Shown: positions 1 to 11,274 of the stretch, in pieces
How positions within the stretch are numbered: position 1 is the stretch's first letter
How the letters are laid out: the number at the start of each line of letters is the position of its first letter
NCBI GenBank assembly: GCA_014529385.2
Contig: CM043971.1
Coordinates: 85,674,340 to 85,738,339, forward strand
Direction of reading: 5' to 3'
Origin: Adiantum capillus-veneris
Lineage: Eukaryota > Streptophyta > Polypodiopsida > Polypodiales > Pteridaceae
Length of the DNA: 64,000 nucleotides
Program-made: the position numbers and the translations under genes
Notes under the pieces: model-generated
Told to the model about the DNA's origin: nothing
Databases searched by the model: none
What the model saw: the letters and a program-made list of their open reading frames with translations, nothing else

Positions 1-1595
1 AGATTTCATAGGTATGTTCCTTATCAAGTAAAGATCAAGTCTATTACGCATGCAAGCGCGAATCATTGCACAAACGGGCGAAGGGATCAAATCAAAGTCG
101 GATCGGGTCAAATAGGTCAAGGGCCCTTAGAGGCATCCAAACAAAACTTTTTTCAAGCACAGAACACATCAATGTGCTCCCCACAAGGTCAGGAACAAAG
201 CCATGTGATCAAATCTTAGTTTGGTGGTGGTACACCAATCGCGATTGATGTACCTCACTGACAAAACTTGGGACAGAATCCACAAAAAACCTCCCCTCAG
301 CCTCGCCTACAATCTGCAGGTGTCAAAAATCATTTTGGCCTCTGTGGTACGATCACAATCGGTGCCCCCAGATGCAGGTTTTGCAACTTTTGATTTGGCT
401 TAGGCTTGGAACTCAATTAAGGATACACTCTCTTGAATTTTCAAGGAAAATGCACAAATTTTGCTCATAGAATGGGCCTAATTTGTCAAACACAACCGAA
501 ACGAGAAAATTTGACCTACAACTACCAAAATCCGGTTAAAAATAATGATGGATAGTTTGAAGGGCATACCTGTCCGACTAGGAGTCAGTATAGTTGTAGA
601 AAACCTCGAATGGATCTCAGAATCTCCTACAAGTACAGATATGATCATTTCAGTCTCGATTGATCACACAAAGGGAGAATTTTGGCCGAACCAATGCCAA
701 AGACCAAAAGGTGACATAGGGATGCTCAAATATCACACTGGTATCCAAAGAATGCCTGAAAAATGCACAAGTCTGGAAAATCTCCCAAGACGGGGTAAAA
801 AGTGCCTGATCAAGTCAAAATCAGACAGTGGAGTAGGCTGATGATAGCAGCACATCATGGAAGCAGTGAAAGCTCTAAAACTAACTTCAACTAACTCCAG
901 GCTCTAACCAAAATTCATCAGGAAAACCCAATATGGTTAGACTTAGTAAAATAAGGTCAAACAGTGAAAAATTGCTCTAATTTGTTCATTTTAAGTCCAA
1001 ACTTGGAAATAAATCATCAGTGGGCTAGGCAGGCATAGGGGTCCATGACCATCCAGTTTTCACCCAAAAAAGCTCAGGTACTACGATCGCGATCGGTGTA
1101 TCTTAGCATCAGATTTTGACCAAAACCTAACAGATCCCTTGTACACATCTTGTTCAAGTCACCCATCAAGTTTCAAACCATTTGGACATCAAAAATTCAT
1201 GAAAAGTCAAAGTCCATTCCAAAACTCCCTTGTAACCCAAAATTGGGACCTATAAACTCAAAAGTGGTTCAAATGAAACACAGAGTGAACCAAAATGACC
1301 CTCCAACTATCAGCAATGACCCTCCAACTATCAGCAAACCACTCATGTGATCAAATCTAATTTTGGCCTCTGTACTACGATCGTAATCGGTGTACCTCAG
1401 GCCCAGAATTGGCTCAAATTTCAATCAATCATAGCTCTAGTCTTCCTAGTCCCACTGGTGAAATATGGACAAGAATGGATGAAATTTGTTCAAGTTATGA
1501 TCAGTTTTAACTTTTGAACTGTTGTTTACTAAAAGTCTAAATGCGACTGATTGCGAAAGGAAAATCCTGACAGCTTGTGATTCTACTGACACAGA
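1..1595 (+). other. Non-coding leader of element H
   Basis: This stretch precedes the long H reading frame. I see no open frame above about 100 codons and no recognisable protein. It is AT-rich, with repeated short phrases such as gatcaaatct and ggtgtacctc. No LTR end or primer-binding site is visible, so the 5' LTR of H probably lies upstream of the window. The reading as a retrotransposon leader is inferred from the polypurine tract and LTR-like sequence downstream of the H frame. It could also be a degraded intergenic region. Confidence 0.4.
205..1401. repeat. Dispersed palindrome-centred repeat, four copies
   Basis: Four degenerate copies of a 40-50 bp phrase occur at about 205-256, 328-372, 1070-1108 and 1345-1401. 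Each centres on a near-palindrome of the form tacgatcgcgatcggtgta. Two copies are preceded by a phrase like gatcaaatctaattttggcc. The third copy contains the perfect 12-bp palindrome cgatcgcgatcg. Spacing is irregular, so this is neither a tandem satellite nor a CRISPR array. The role is unknown. Confidence 0.55.
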
Positions 1596-4500
1596 ATGCC
1601 TCGCCAAAAGAAAGAAAGGCAGTGGACAGCAGCACCATATGAACTGGATGAGCTAGCTACAAATGAAAAAGCTCACATATCGGATGAAATACTAGCTCAG
1701 ATCCCTACTCACATTTTCATCTCGAAGTTTAGGGATGCTGAAGGTGACATGGTAAAGACGACTATCATGCCACGGGAAATATGGAATCTCCACCGAAGGT
1801 CGGAGGTAAAAAAGGCAGTGCGGGCTGTGCATTTGGAGCAGTTTTTCAGATTACAGCCATGGGGAACAGACTACATGACGGCCCACGAGCTCATGAGCTC
1901 GATACAATATGATGGACAGGCAATGCTCACGGACAAGGATGGATCGAAGGTGAAAGTAAAGATCACGACAGAAATCATCAACAAAGCTTTGCATTTCCTT
2001 CCAGGGCAACACGACTTGCTGGCAAAGACCAAGTCACTGGATAACGAGAAGGCATTCATCAAAGCAAAAGGAAACAAATACAAATACAGTGACATGATAT
2101 ACGCAGAACTGGAATTACCGATGAGATTGATCTCTCAGCATTTCAGAGTACAAAAGCCTCCTCGCTACACCGAGCCAATCCTACACATTGCCATGGTCAT
2201 GGCTCTAGCAACAACGAAAAATAGAACCATTTGCTGCGACCATGGTTCTTACATCTTGGAAAACTTGGGCGAAGCAAATTTGAAAAGCTCGGGAAAAAAC
2301 AAAAGCTACATGAACGCAGGGCCAATGCTAACAAGAATAGCATACCAAGCTTTGGGAATGATTGAAGATCTGCCAGCTGCTAGTTCTCAAACGGTCGTGA
2401 TTCAGAAAGCAAAGTTGGTTGCTCATTCAGTAAGGACAACCATTGGCGCAACATGATCGCGCTCAGCCAAGGCATCCAACAAAAGCTCGAGTGATGAATA
2501 AAAGACGGAGACTGACGAGGAAGGAAACTCTCAAGGGTCGAAAGACAAAGGGCCATCAGAGTTTGAAGAAAGCGAGGAGGAAGACTCCACAAAGCCGCTC
2601 GAGAGAAAAATGAGGGAAAGAAGTGCAATACCACAGTCTGACCTTCAAAAAGCATATGCAGAAGCCCAACAAAGAGTCGAGGAAAGAAGGACCAAGTTAC
2701 GGGCTGACAGACAGGCAAGAGTTGCTGCAACACAACAAACACAAAAACGAAGATTCGAGAAGGAAAGACAAGAAAGAATAGAAAATGCAGCTCGCATACG
2801 GGCTGAAAAGCAAAGGTTAGAAGTGGACATTTCTTCGCAGACCACTGAAGTACCGAAGGAAAAAGATGCAGCTGACGATACAAACCAAGCAGAGAAGCTA
2901 AAGAAAACTCAAAGAGAGGAATCTGGAAGCACGACGGACAGCAGATTTGACCCGCCAAAGAATCATCAAGATTTTAAAGAAAAGAAAAGCGGAAGCGTCT
3001 GTGTCACAGTCAGGGAAAGATGCTCCCAAAAAGAGGCATGTACGAGAAGAATAAAGCTCACCTCCTCCCTCGCCTAAATCATCACCTCCTCCCTCGCCTA
3101 AATCACCACCTCCTCCCTCGCCAAAATCTCCTCCTCCTCCTCCTTCTCCATCAAACAAAAAACCTCCACCTCCTCCTCCTTCAACCTCGCAAAAGGAGTT
3201 TATATCTCCTACGGAAGCAATCGGATACCACGAAGCCTACCAGGCTGTTGTTGGTTTTGATTACAGGCAAACTTTAAAGGAATTAGAAAGACAGTTCCAG
3301 TGCTAGCACGTGGTGCTGAGAGAAAAGGAAAAGCAGGTACAGGAGGCCCAACAAAAGCAAGCATCTGGGCAAGAGGAGTTAGAGAGCCTGAGGGCACGAC
3401 TGGAACTCACAACGAGGGAAAGAGACATTGAGCGACAGTAGGCTCAATCTCTGATTAGAGATTTGGTGTACGTGAGGACAGATTTGACCGCTAAAGAAAA
3501 ATAATGCCAAGAATTGACGGCAAGAGTACAGAAAGCAACGGAGCAGCTTGCTTACGAAAGTGCAAGGTTTCAGAGAGTTAACAGTTCGTACAACACTGTC
3601 AAAAGTACTCTGACAACCTTGATGGCAAACCCGGAACCTGTTGGAGCATTGGTCTCCACATCCGACAATGCCACAGCAATGAACACCATAGCGGCACTAG
3701 AATCGGAGCTAGAGTAAGAAAAGCTTCAAAGACAGCTGATCTTATCAAGAATGATGGCCCAGAGGGTGTCAAATGAGAAAAAGATAAAAGAACTGGAGCA
3801 GCAACTCGCACAAGCAAGTGCCGAATTAGAGACTCAGAAGCAGATCAGTGACACATTGCTGAAGGAAAAGGAAGATCTAATTTTTCAGCAACAAATCAGA
3901 GCAGACAAAGCCCAGAGTCAACCGCAACTGCTGTCCAGACAACAAGTGTCTGATTTGCCTGAAACATCACACCAAGGGGAACACGAGCACAAATTTGCAG
4001 AGCCAGATCTGGATATTAGAGATGAGCTCACTGAGAGCATTAAGGACATGCCAGAGGGACCAGCAAAGGATTACATGCTCTATGAAAAGAAGATAATGGA
4101 GTCAGCGGCCCTGGCCTACTTACAGCCAGAAGAGCAGGTGGAAGGGTTTGGCCATGAGTATCTACCACTTCCTCTTATATGCCATGAAGCAATTCTGTGG
4201 AAGGAAAAGATGTGGCCAGCCCTGCCACGAAACAAAGATGGGGATTACAAAGGCATTGCACTGACAGTGGAAGAAGCCCAGATACTTGTCGACGACCACC
4301 CAAAGTGGAGGCAGAAGTGGTTGGATAAACGGCCAGAGGATCTAACTAACTACCACAACGCTCCTCAGTATATGCAAATAGATCCTACTTTCTGCCCAGT
4401 CCCTAGAAGACGCACGTGGAAGGATTTTGCCACTTGGAAAGGCTCAAGGCAGCACAAGCTGAACTACCCAGTCTTGACAGTGCAGTAGCCTCCTACAGTA

Positions 4501-4983
4501 TCCTACGTGGTCAACACATTGAATTCGACAGTCACCTTGCTGCAGGATGTCCCCGACGTGGCTTGTCAAATGCTAGTAAAGATATCCCGAATGATCATTA
4601 CCTGCATCCAGGTGTTTAAAGACACTGAAGGCAACGATCATCCGTGGAATCTGTTCTTGGAAGGGCACAGAGGGATCTGCTGGAATCTCCAGGATTCGGT
4701 GCCACGACACATTTTGATGGCAATGTACTCCAGGATAATGTACCTGCCTTCACACTACTTGCAGACATTCGAAGAGGCCTTCGTCACAGGATTCTTTGAA
4801 ATCGACTCAAGGATCTTCCATCCTATGGAGAAGGACCTCAAGGCATGGTACGTAGCATACCAACACACATTAAGTGAAAATCCTTTCAGACAGCATCAAG
4901 AAGCCTTGGAAGCTATCCTTCGAACAAGAAGCTTTTCAACAACACTTGCTTCATTGGAGACACATCAACGGCCAAAGCACTGA
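1596..4983 (+). pseudogene. Decayed long ORF of element H, unknown protein (gag-like?)
   Basis: A long frame of about 1,130 codons starts at the ATG at 1596. It is broken by nonsense codons (near 2454, 2499, 3304, 3439, 3502, 3715 and 4486) and by one frameshift near 3000-3060. Several stops are one transition from CAG, CAA or CGA. In order it encodes a globular N-terminal region (to about residue 285), a charged Arg/Glu/Lys-rich segment, a proline-rich tract of PPPSPKSPPPP type at about 3060-3200, a Gln/Glu-rich coiled coil at about 3280-3920, and a C-terminal region with many Trp and Pro. There is no CCHC knuckle, protease, RT or integrase. The N-terminal part vaguely resembles the plant transposon-associated Transposase_32/plant-mobile-domain type; this is a guess. 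It lies directly before a polypurine tract, so I infer the sole ORF of a non-autonomous LTR element. Confidence 0.6.
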
Positions 4984-5004
4984 ACATGCACGAGGGCGTG
5001 CAAG

Positions 5005-5785
5005 GATAAGGAAGGGGGGAGTGTTTGACGGACGAAGCAACAAGTGGCCGTTTCCAGAGAAGGGTCATATTTTTATGAGAAACCTTTTTAAAATTATTTT
5101 GTAAGAGAGCATTTCTAAGCAGAGAACTTGTCAAAGGATTTATGTTTATTCTTCTGGGAGCAATTGTATATTAGAGAGCCAGTTAGAAGTTTAGGAGCTT
5201 TTGGTCGGACAAGCCATTTGTAAAGACCTAAACTATAAAGGTCATTTTTTGTAAGTTTGAACATTATCTTTTTGATGAAAAACTGAGAAGACAGCGTACG
5301 TTTGAGAGCTCCTTCTTGCTCCAACTTGTAATCTTCGCTATTGTGGCTACAGTAATCCAAATTCAGATTTGTTTATTGCATTGTGTTCCTCTTACTTTGC
5401 TCTTCCATTCAAGTGTAATCATTCAAGATTCGGTGTAGGTTTTTAACTACGAGTTTGAGACCTTAAGTCGCTGTTTTGAGTGTTTATATGCGTATTTTAT
5501 GTTGTTTTGACCCTAGGAGAGGCTTTAGGGACCCTAAAACGACCCATTAGGATCACATGTTCATTGTTTTTGCTGACTTTGGGATGAACGATTGCAATCT
5601 TTGTAACTCTCTAGAATGCTGTGTGACAGTGATAGGATGTGATCCTCATAGTCCCTTGTAGCTTCCCTTCAAGTTTCGTGCGATTCCGAATAGATTGATT
5701 TTCTTGTAGATGCATCTCATCGAGTTCACTTCATTAGGATTGACACCCTAGTGAGTTTCCATGCCTCATCCTAGTTGCTTCCCTT
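5005..5785 (+). repeat. Polypurine tract and 3' LTR of element H
   Basis: A purine run at 5005-5020 (aaggaagggggga core) follows the H stop codon by about 20 bp. The sequence then starts TGTTTGACGG at 5022, the usual polypurine tract and LTR order. A TATA-like box (ctataaag) lies at 5232-5239. The LTR end is unclear. No matching 5' LTR is inside the window, and recognisable gag of element G starts near 5800. The 3' boundary is therefore approximate and the assignment is an inference from layout. Confidence 0.5.
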
Positions 5786-5797
5786 GTATTGATAAAT

Positions 5798-7294
5798 ATG
5801 TTGATGCTTGAGAGCTATGCTATGGACGTCCATCGCAGCGACCTGCAAACAATCTTTCTCAGTAAATGGGATGGAATTCATGCCTTATGGCGTACTCCGG
5901 ATGCAGTCCGAGCTCTGCAAACGAGCTTAACTCTGGAAGGCAAGGCCTACAAATGGTGGATGTCTCTCAAGGAGAAAAACATCATACCACAGAGTTGGGA
6001 AGCCTTTGAAGCAATGTTTAGCAAGGAATTTTTGCCTACAAACGAGGCCGATCAGAATTGGACCGCTTGGGACACATGTTCCATGCTCCAATATCCATCA
6101 CTCCTTGAATATATCTCTCACTATCGGGACGTCATCCTCAAGTTGGAAGGCTTGGATACCTTTGAACAAGTACGAGGGTTCATACGAGATCTGACTCCAG
6201 AACTTAAGAAGTATGTCAAGACCCAAGGCCCTAAAACACTTGAGGAAGCCATAGTGAAAGCACATATTCATGATGACCCTGATGATAAGAAAACACATAA
6301 TAGTAATGTGCCTGCTAGTATACATGGTAATACACGCACTCAGTACGGGCACAATAAAAGAAATTTTCTAGTTTCTAATTTAGATGCATCTAAAAAAACC
6401 AAGGGGTCCAGGGGTCCTCTCTCTCCTGAGGATTTTAATAAAACCAAGAAACAGAAGCTATGTTTTCAATGTTTAGGAAGAGGCCATGGAAAAAAGGATT
6501 GTCCCAAGGGTAAATCTGCTACTCAGGGGAAGGAGAAAGTAGTGCACACGGTGCAACTACTGCCTCTTGAGTCTTCCTCAAGATTCTCCACAGTGGAAGT
6601 AACACACACTGAGGTGGTACATGAATGCTGTCTCACAGCTTCCATGTGCCAACAAACCTTTGGACCACATGAGTTATTACGTATGCACGGATATCTGCAA
6701 GGGCACAAGGTGCACATCTTGGTAGATGACGGTGCTACTCACAATTTCATCAATTATGGATTGGTGAGAAAGCTCAAACTGCCTCAAACTCCGAGTACCC
6801 ACCGCTACAAGGTAGCAATGATGAATGGACATGATACTGAAATATGGGATACTCAATGCCGAGCTCTTCCATTGGAAGTACAAGGGTACTCAACTTGTTT
6901 GGACTTTCAAGTTATGAACATGGAAAGGGCTGATGTGGTTCTTGGTAGGGAGTGGTTGCATAGCCTAGGACCATCACTGAAGCGTAGCTATGAGCACAAC
7001 AGCTTGATGTTCGATTCCCATGGCACACATGTGTTGTTGTTAAGAGAAAAGGATATACCTTCATCACCACTGATTTGTACTACTCAGCTGATGCAGCTCG
7101 TTTCTGATAATGAAATAGAACAGGTTTTCTTGTGCTACTCACTGTCTCATTTTCTTTCTAACATTGAGTCTGTTGAACATTCCTCAACGCCGCATGCTTC
7201 TCTCTCCTCTATTCCACCAATTGCTAATTCTACACAAGCAAACATTGTAATCAATTACAAAATTATTAAAGGAATTTCAAGATGGCTTTCCTAA
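5798..7294 (+). pseudogene. gag: Element G gag-protease, 5' truncated
   Basis: The first ATG in the open frame is at 5798. The gag signature GKAYKWWMSL (nucleotides about 5938-5970) is shared with F (GKAYKWWMTF). A zinc knuckle with spacing C-X2-C-X4-H-X4-C lies at 6461-6502, starting CFQC and ending KKDC. The retropepsin-like active site VDDGATHNF lies at about 6722-6748. It has DDG rather than the usual D(S/T)G, as does F, so this looks like a family trait. The frame ends at 7294 because an extra base near 7268-7272 shifts it. The following RT continues in another frame. Gag would form the particle and the protease would cut the polyprotein. Confidence 0.85.
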
Positions 7295-8700
7295 TGATTT
7301 TCCATCAGGTTTACCGCCGACACGCTCAGTACAACATGGCATTGACGTGACTGCAAGCTGTAAACCTATTAGTAAACCACCTTACCGTATGAGTTACTCA
7401 GAGGCTGCTGAGGTGGAACGTCAGCTTGCTGACTACCTTAGCAGAGGGTTTATACATCCCAGTTCTTCACCATGGGCTTCGCCTATCCTTTTAGTGAAGA
7501 AAAAGGACGGTAGTATGCGCATGTGCGTAGACTACCGGGGCTTAAATGCGGTTACAATTAAGAACAAATACCCATTGCCAAGGTTAGATGAGTTATTTGA
7601 TAAGCTAAATCATGCTCGAATTTTTACGAAAATTGACTTGCGGTCAGGATATCACCAAGTCCTTATTCGGCTTGCTAATATACCTAAGACTGCATTCCGA
7701 ACACGGTTTGGACACTATGAGTTTTTGGTGATGCCCTTTGGGTTAACCAATGCGCCCGCAACATTCATGACACTTATGGATAGTGTCTTGAAGCCATATT
7801 TGGGCAAATTTGTCATTGTGTTCCTCGATGACATTGTAGTTTATAGTGCTTATGAAGAAGAACACTTACAACATCTCAGACAGGTGTTTAAGTTGTTACG
7901 CACAAACAAGTTATATACCAAGGAATCTAAATGTGATTTTCTCAAGGAGGAAATTCATTATTTAGGGCATGTTATTTCAGTTAATGGCCTATACATGGAT
8001 CAATCCAAAGTGGATACCATCCGGAAATGGCCACCTCCTAAAAATCTAGAAGAATTACATATCTTTTTAGGATTTGCCAATTTTTACCGAAGGTTCGTTA
8101 AAAACTATGCTCACATTGATGTCCCTATGACGGACCAACTAAAAGGAAAAGGTAAAGCTTTTCAGTGGGGTTCCGCTCAAAATCACAGTTTTGAAACACT
8201 CAAAGACACATTAGCTACAGCTCCTATACTGGCTATTGTAGATCCTTTGAAACCATTCATTTTGGAAACGGATGCCAGTGATCGTGCTATTGGAGCAGTC
8301 CTGTTTACAAGACGGACGGCCGATTGCATTTGAAAGTAAGAAGCTTGATACAGCTCAGCAAAACTATTCTGCTTACGAACACGAACTCTATGCAATAGTG
8401 TCTGCCTTAAAGACATGGTGGCACTATCTGTGTGGTGCTCAGTTCAAGATTGTGTTTGACCATGAAAGCATTAAATGGTTTACACAACAAACAGACTTAA
8501 AGGGTCGAAAAGCCAGGTGGGCCGAGATCCTTCAGGAATATGACGCCAAATTAAGGTATCGCAAAGGCCGATACAATGTAGTGACAGACACTCTCAGTCG
8601 AATTCCAGAGATCAATTTGCTCTTGTTCACTGAACTTCGTAGTGAATTTCTAGATTCTCTCAAGGGCAAATATGAGCATGATGCAACATATTCCAAAGTG
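7295..8700 (+). pseudogene. pol: Element G reverse transcriptase and RNase H, frameshifted
   Basis: The RT begins near 7310 and is open from 7347 to 8333. It contains [42 protein letters not shown] and the catalytic FLDDIVVYS at about 7821-7847, all canonical for Ty3/gypsy. RNase H starts with [14 protein letters not shown] near 8265-8305. It is then shifted by one extra T at about 8303 and continues in the next frame with [10 protein letters not shown] and YSAYEHELYAIV. The junction to integrase around 8760-8850 holds another shift. Catalytic residues of both enzymes are still visible, but translation would fail. Confidence 0.87.
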
Positions 8701-8800
8701 TGGAGCCATGTTCAAAAGAAGGATCCTTCTCAGTCCAATGCAGGTAGTGTACAGTTACCTCCACACCTAGTTCTCCTTCATCAAGTGATGAACTACAGCG

Positions 8801-9952
8801 ATGGAAGCATTTTACCATCGACAATGGGTACCTACTCCACAAGGGAGAGTTTGTGTACTGACCGACACAAACATTCGGCGCCAAATTCTTTATGAATGTC
8901 ATGATAGTCCAAGTGCAGGGCACCCGGGGATTAGAAAAACTTATTCTCTCGTACGACGACAGTTTTATTGGCCAGTTCTACATGGCTTTGTTCAAGCTTA
9001 TGTCTTGCATTGCCAAAAATGTCAAGTTAACAAAGCAGAGCGCCTGAAAGCAGGAGGACTCTTACATCCTCTGGAAATTCCCAATGGAAAATGGGAAAGT
9101 ATCTCTATGGATTTCATTGGAGGTTTACCAACCACTATACGAGGTCATGACTCAGTATGGGTGGTCGTAGACAGGTTGACTAAACTATGCAATTTTATTC
9201 CAACCAAATCAACGGTTAAGACACCGGAACTAGCCAAGTTATTTGTGGACAATCTCTACAGATTGTATGGGTTGCCAAGTAACATTGTTAGTGACCGTGA
9301 TCTCAAGTTTAATAGCCACTTTTGGAGAGATTTATTTAAACGATTGGGTACACAACTCAACCTCAGTACAGTTGATCATCCAAAAACAGATGGTCAAATG
9401 GAACGGGTTAACCAGGTGCTAGAGGATATGCTAAGAGCATACGTCAGCAAAAAACAGTCAGACTTGGAAGAATACTAACCTATTCTCGAGTTTGCCTACA
9501 ACAGTTCTAAGCATGTCACAATAGGTTTTAGTCCTTTCATGCTCATGTACGGGTTTCAACCCAGGTCACCTGTTACGGTGGGGTTGGCAACCGAAAAAAT
9601 TTAACAGGTTAAGGATTTTCTCCAAGACCACATGGATATGCTGAAACTTTCTCGTCAGAATGTCCGGCAAGCACAGGATCGGTATAAGAAATACGCTGAT
9701 GAGAAACGTCGGCAAGTTACCTTCGAAGAAGGGGAGGAAGTATTTTTACGTGTACCAGAACATTCAAAAAGTCTGAAAACTGGACCGACACCTAAAATAT
9801 CTCCCCGATATTGTGGGCCTTTCAAAATACTCAAGCGAGTCGGTGATCGTGCCTACAAACTATTACTACCATCACATTCTCGCATTCATCCGGTGTTTCA
9901 TGTAAGCCGTCTACGAAAGCGCTTACATGGGGATGACAACGTCATTGACCAA
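8801..9952 (+). pseudogene. int: Element G integrase, with nonsense codons
   Basis: The HHCC zinc-binding domain is visible (ECHDSPSAGHPG then LHCQKCQ, about 8895-9030). The D,D,E core follows: MDFIGGLP at about 9109, SDRDLKF at about 9288 and DGQMERVNQ at about 9389. TAA stops at 9476-9478 and 9601-9603 interrupt the core-to-C-terminal region, where related copies keep YLPILEFAYN and KIQQ. The C-terminal part (9632-9952) has SPRYCGPFKIL and HPVFHVSRL, typical of chromovirus integrases. Integrase inserts the cDNA into the genome. Confidence 0.87.
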
Positions 9953-10165
9953 TAGGTTTTGGTTGATTACATTGAACCTCCTACCTTACCCCATGAACCT
10001 GAACGTGTTATGGATTATCATGAGTTGCGTAAACGGCATCACGTACGACAACAAGCCTTAATCAAGTGGAAAGACCGACCTGAAGAAGGTGCCACTTGGA
10101 AAAACATTAGTGTTCTTAAGAAGAAGTTTCCCACTTTTGTTTTCGAGAACGAAAACTCTTCTTAA
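9953..10165 (+). pseudogene. Element G chromodomain at integrase C-terminus
   Basis: Downstream of an in-frame TAG at 9953-9955, the same frame continues to 10165. It encodes a chromodomain: VMDYHELRKRHHVRQQ, then LIKWKDRPEEGATW, then KKKFPTF. In chromoviruses this module binds chromatin marks and directs insertion, often to heterochromatin. It is cut off from integrase only by the single stop. Chromodomain identity is clear from the WKDRPEEGATW signature. Confidence 0.82.
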
Positions 10166-10366
10166 GGGGGGAGTAATGTCAGGACAAGGGTCCTGTAGCC
10201 TAAGAACTAGGATGGTCATGGACTATGGCCAAGGGTCGGGATAGACAATGTGGAGAGGGGATCCGTCTAGGGCAAGGGGCTAGGAGCCCGCCTATATAAT
10301 GGGAGGTTGGGAGGAGGATCTTCAGTCTAGTTTCCCCTAGTTCTTACAGTGAGTGCTCTGGAGAGC
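10164..10366 (+). repeat. Polypurine tract and truncated 3' LTR of element G
   Basis: The tract aaggggggag at 10164-10173 follows the stop codon, and the LTR begins TGTCAGGACAAGG at 10177. A good TATA box (ctatataatggg) lies at about 10292-10303, with the expected leader-like sequence after it. At about 10357-10370 the sequence switches to inverted integrase of element F, so most of R and U5 is missing. Confidence 0.75.
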
Positions 10367-10800
10367 TAACTTATAGGCCACTTGACCTATACGTTTGAGA
10401 ATGGTAAACGGTCCACAATAGCGTGGTGACAGTTTAGCAACTTTTCCCGTCTTCAGACTTTCTGAATGCTCCAGAACTTTGAGGAAAACCTTGTCTCCTT
10501 CTTCGAAAGTAGCAAGACGATGATGCTCATCTGCATACTTCTTATATGGATCTTGAGCTTGCTTAACATTCTGTCGAGCAACTCGAAGCATGTCAAAACG
10601 GTCTTGGAGAAAATCCTTTGCTTGTTGTATCTTCTCCTTAGCCAACCCCACCTAACGGGTGATCTAAGTTGAAATCCATATAAAAGCATAAATGGGCTAA
10701 ACCCTGTAGTCACATGCTTTGAACTATTATAAGCAAATTCCAATATAGGTAAGTAGTCTTCCCAATTGGTTTGCTTCTTGCTACCGTACGCTCGTATAGC
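10367..10800 (-). pseudogene. int: Element F integrase C-terminal piece
   Basis: On the minus strand this reads AYGSKKQTNWEDYLPILEF, then LLYGFQLRSP. After a frameshift near 10650 it continues GLAKEKIQQAKDFL and SPRYCGPFTILKRIGQVAYKL. It matches the integrase C-terminus of G closely. It stops at about 10367 just before the conserved HPVFHVS region, so the chromodomain is gone. Its upstream continuation is at 48408, on the other side of B. Confidence 0.85.
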
Positions 10801-11027
10801 TGTTGGAATTAGGGTTGCAGAGAAACGCACACAGCTTGGAGAAGATGAAGGAAGCTCAAGGCACACAATACAGAGAGTGTTACTTTGTGTGCAATGGAAA
10901 GATAGATAGCCCTAGAGTGATGGGCGTACATATAATGCACGGGGGAAGAAACCTCCTAAAGAGGGGAAAAATGCCCTGACGGTGCTAGTGTGTTCACACA
11001 CATCACTACCACATGTATATGGTAACA
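10801..11027 (-). repeat. 3' LTR of copia element B
   Basis: It begins TGTTGGAATTAGGG and ends TATGGTAACA in plus orientation, with the same ends as the A LTRs and the other B LTR. A TATA-like tacatataat lies near 10929-10938 (minus-strand promoter). On the inner side, the run ccccccttgag at about 11031-11041 is the minus-strand polypurine tract. Confidence 0.88.
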
Positions 11028-11274
11028 AATCCCCCCTTGAGTGATGCGGTGAACGAGAGCTGGCACATGAGTAAAGGGAAGTGCCATGCCTTGAGGACAT
11101 GATCAGACACCAATGGGGGGTAAGCCCAAAGCTTTGCCAAAAGCTTCGAGCTTCTCACGAGACAATGCCTTTGTGAAAAGATCTGCAAGGTTGTCCTGTG
11201 TTGGCACATAAGCCAAGCTCATCTCTCCTGCTAAGAGCCTCTCCCTAACATAGTGGTAATGCACCTCAATGTGC
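11028..11274 (-). pseudogene. Element B RNase H end
   Basis: The minus strand encodes HIEVHYHYVRERLLAGE and LADLFTKALSREKLEAFGK, the usual C-terminus of copia RNase H. It matches A at 41037-41220. The frame is cut at 11274 by D and resumes at 22464. GTGC at 11271-11274 is repeated at 22460-22463. Confidence 0.85.

Larger units (their letters stand above)
5798..10366 (+). mobile_element. Element G: truncated Ty3/gypsy chromovirus
   Basis: Domains run gag, CCHC, protease, reverse transcriptase, RNase H, integrase, chromodomain, then polypurine tract and the start of a 3' LTR. Integrase after RNase H defines Ty3/gypsy, and the terminal chromodomain defines a chromovirus. The 5' LTR, leader and roughly the first 130 gag residues (judged from relative F) are missing. 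The 3' LTR stops after about 190 bp, where inverted sequence of F begins. There are three frameshifts (about 7270, 8303 and 8760-8850) and three in-frame stops (9476, 9601, 9953), so the copy cannot make its polyprotein. Confidence 0.88.

Noticed and set aside
66-841. Small plus-strand ORFs of 60-98 codons in the first kilobase
   Set aside because: No similarity between them, no known motifs, and low-complexity flanks. I cannot support a gene.
5789-5797. Start of G gag at 5789
   Set aside because: The frame there begins with TTG. The first ATG is 5798, and the true gag N-terminus is missing altogether, so neither is the original start.
10801-11027. Solo LTR of a copia element
   Set aside because: It is followed by a polypurine tract and RNase H that continue through B to the second LTR at 48182.
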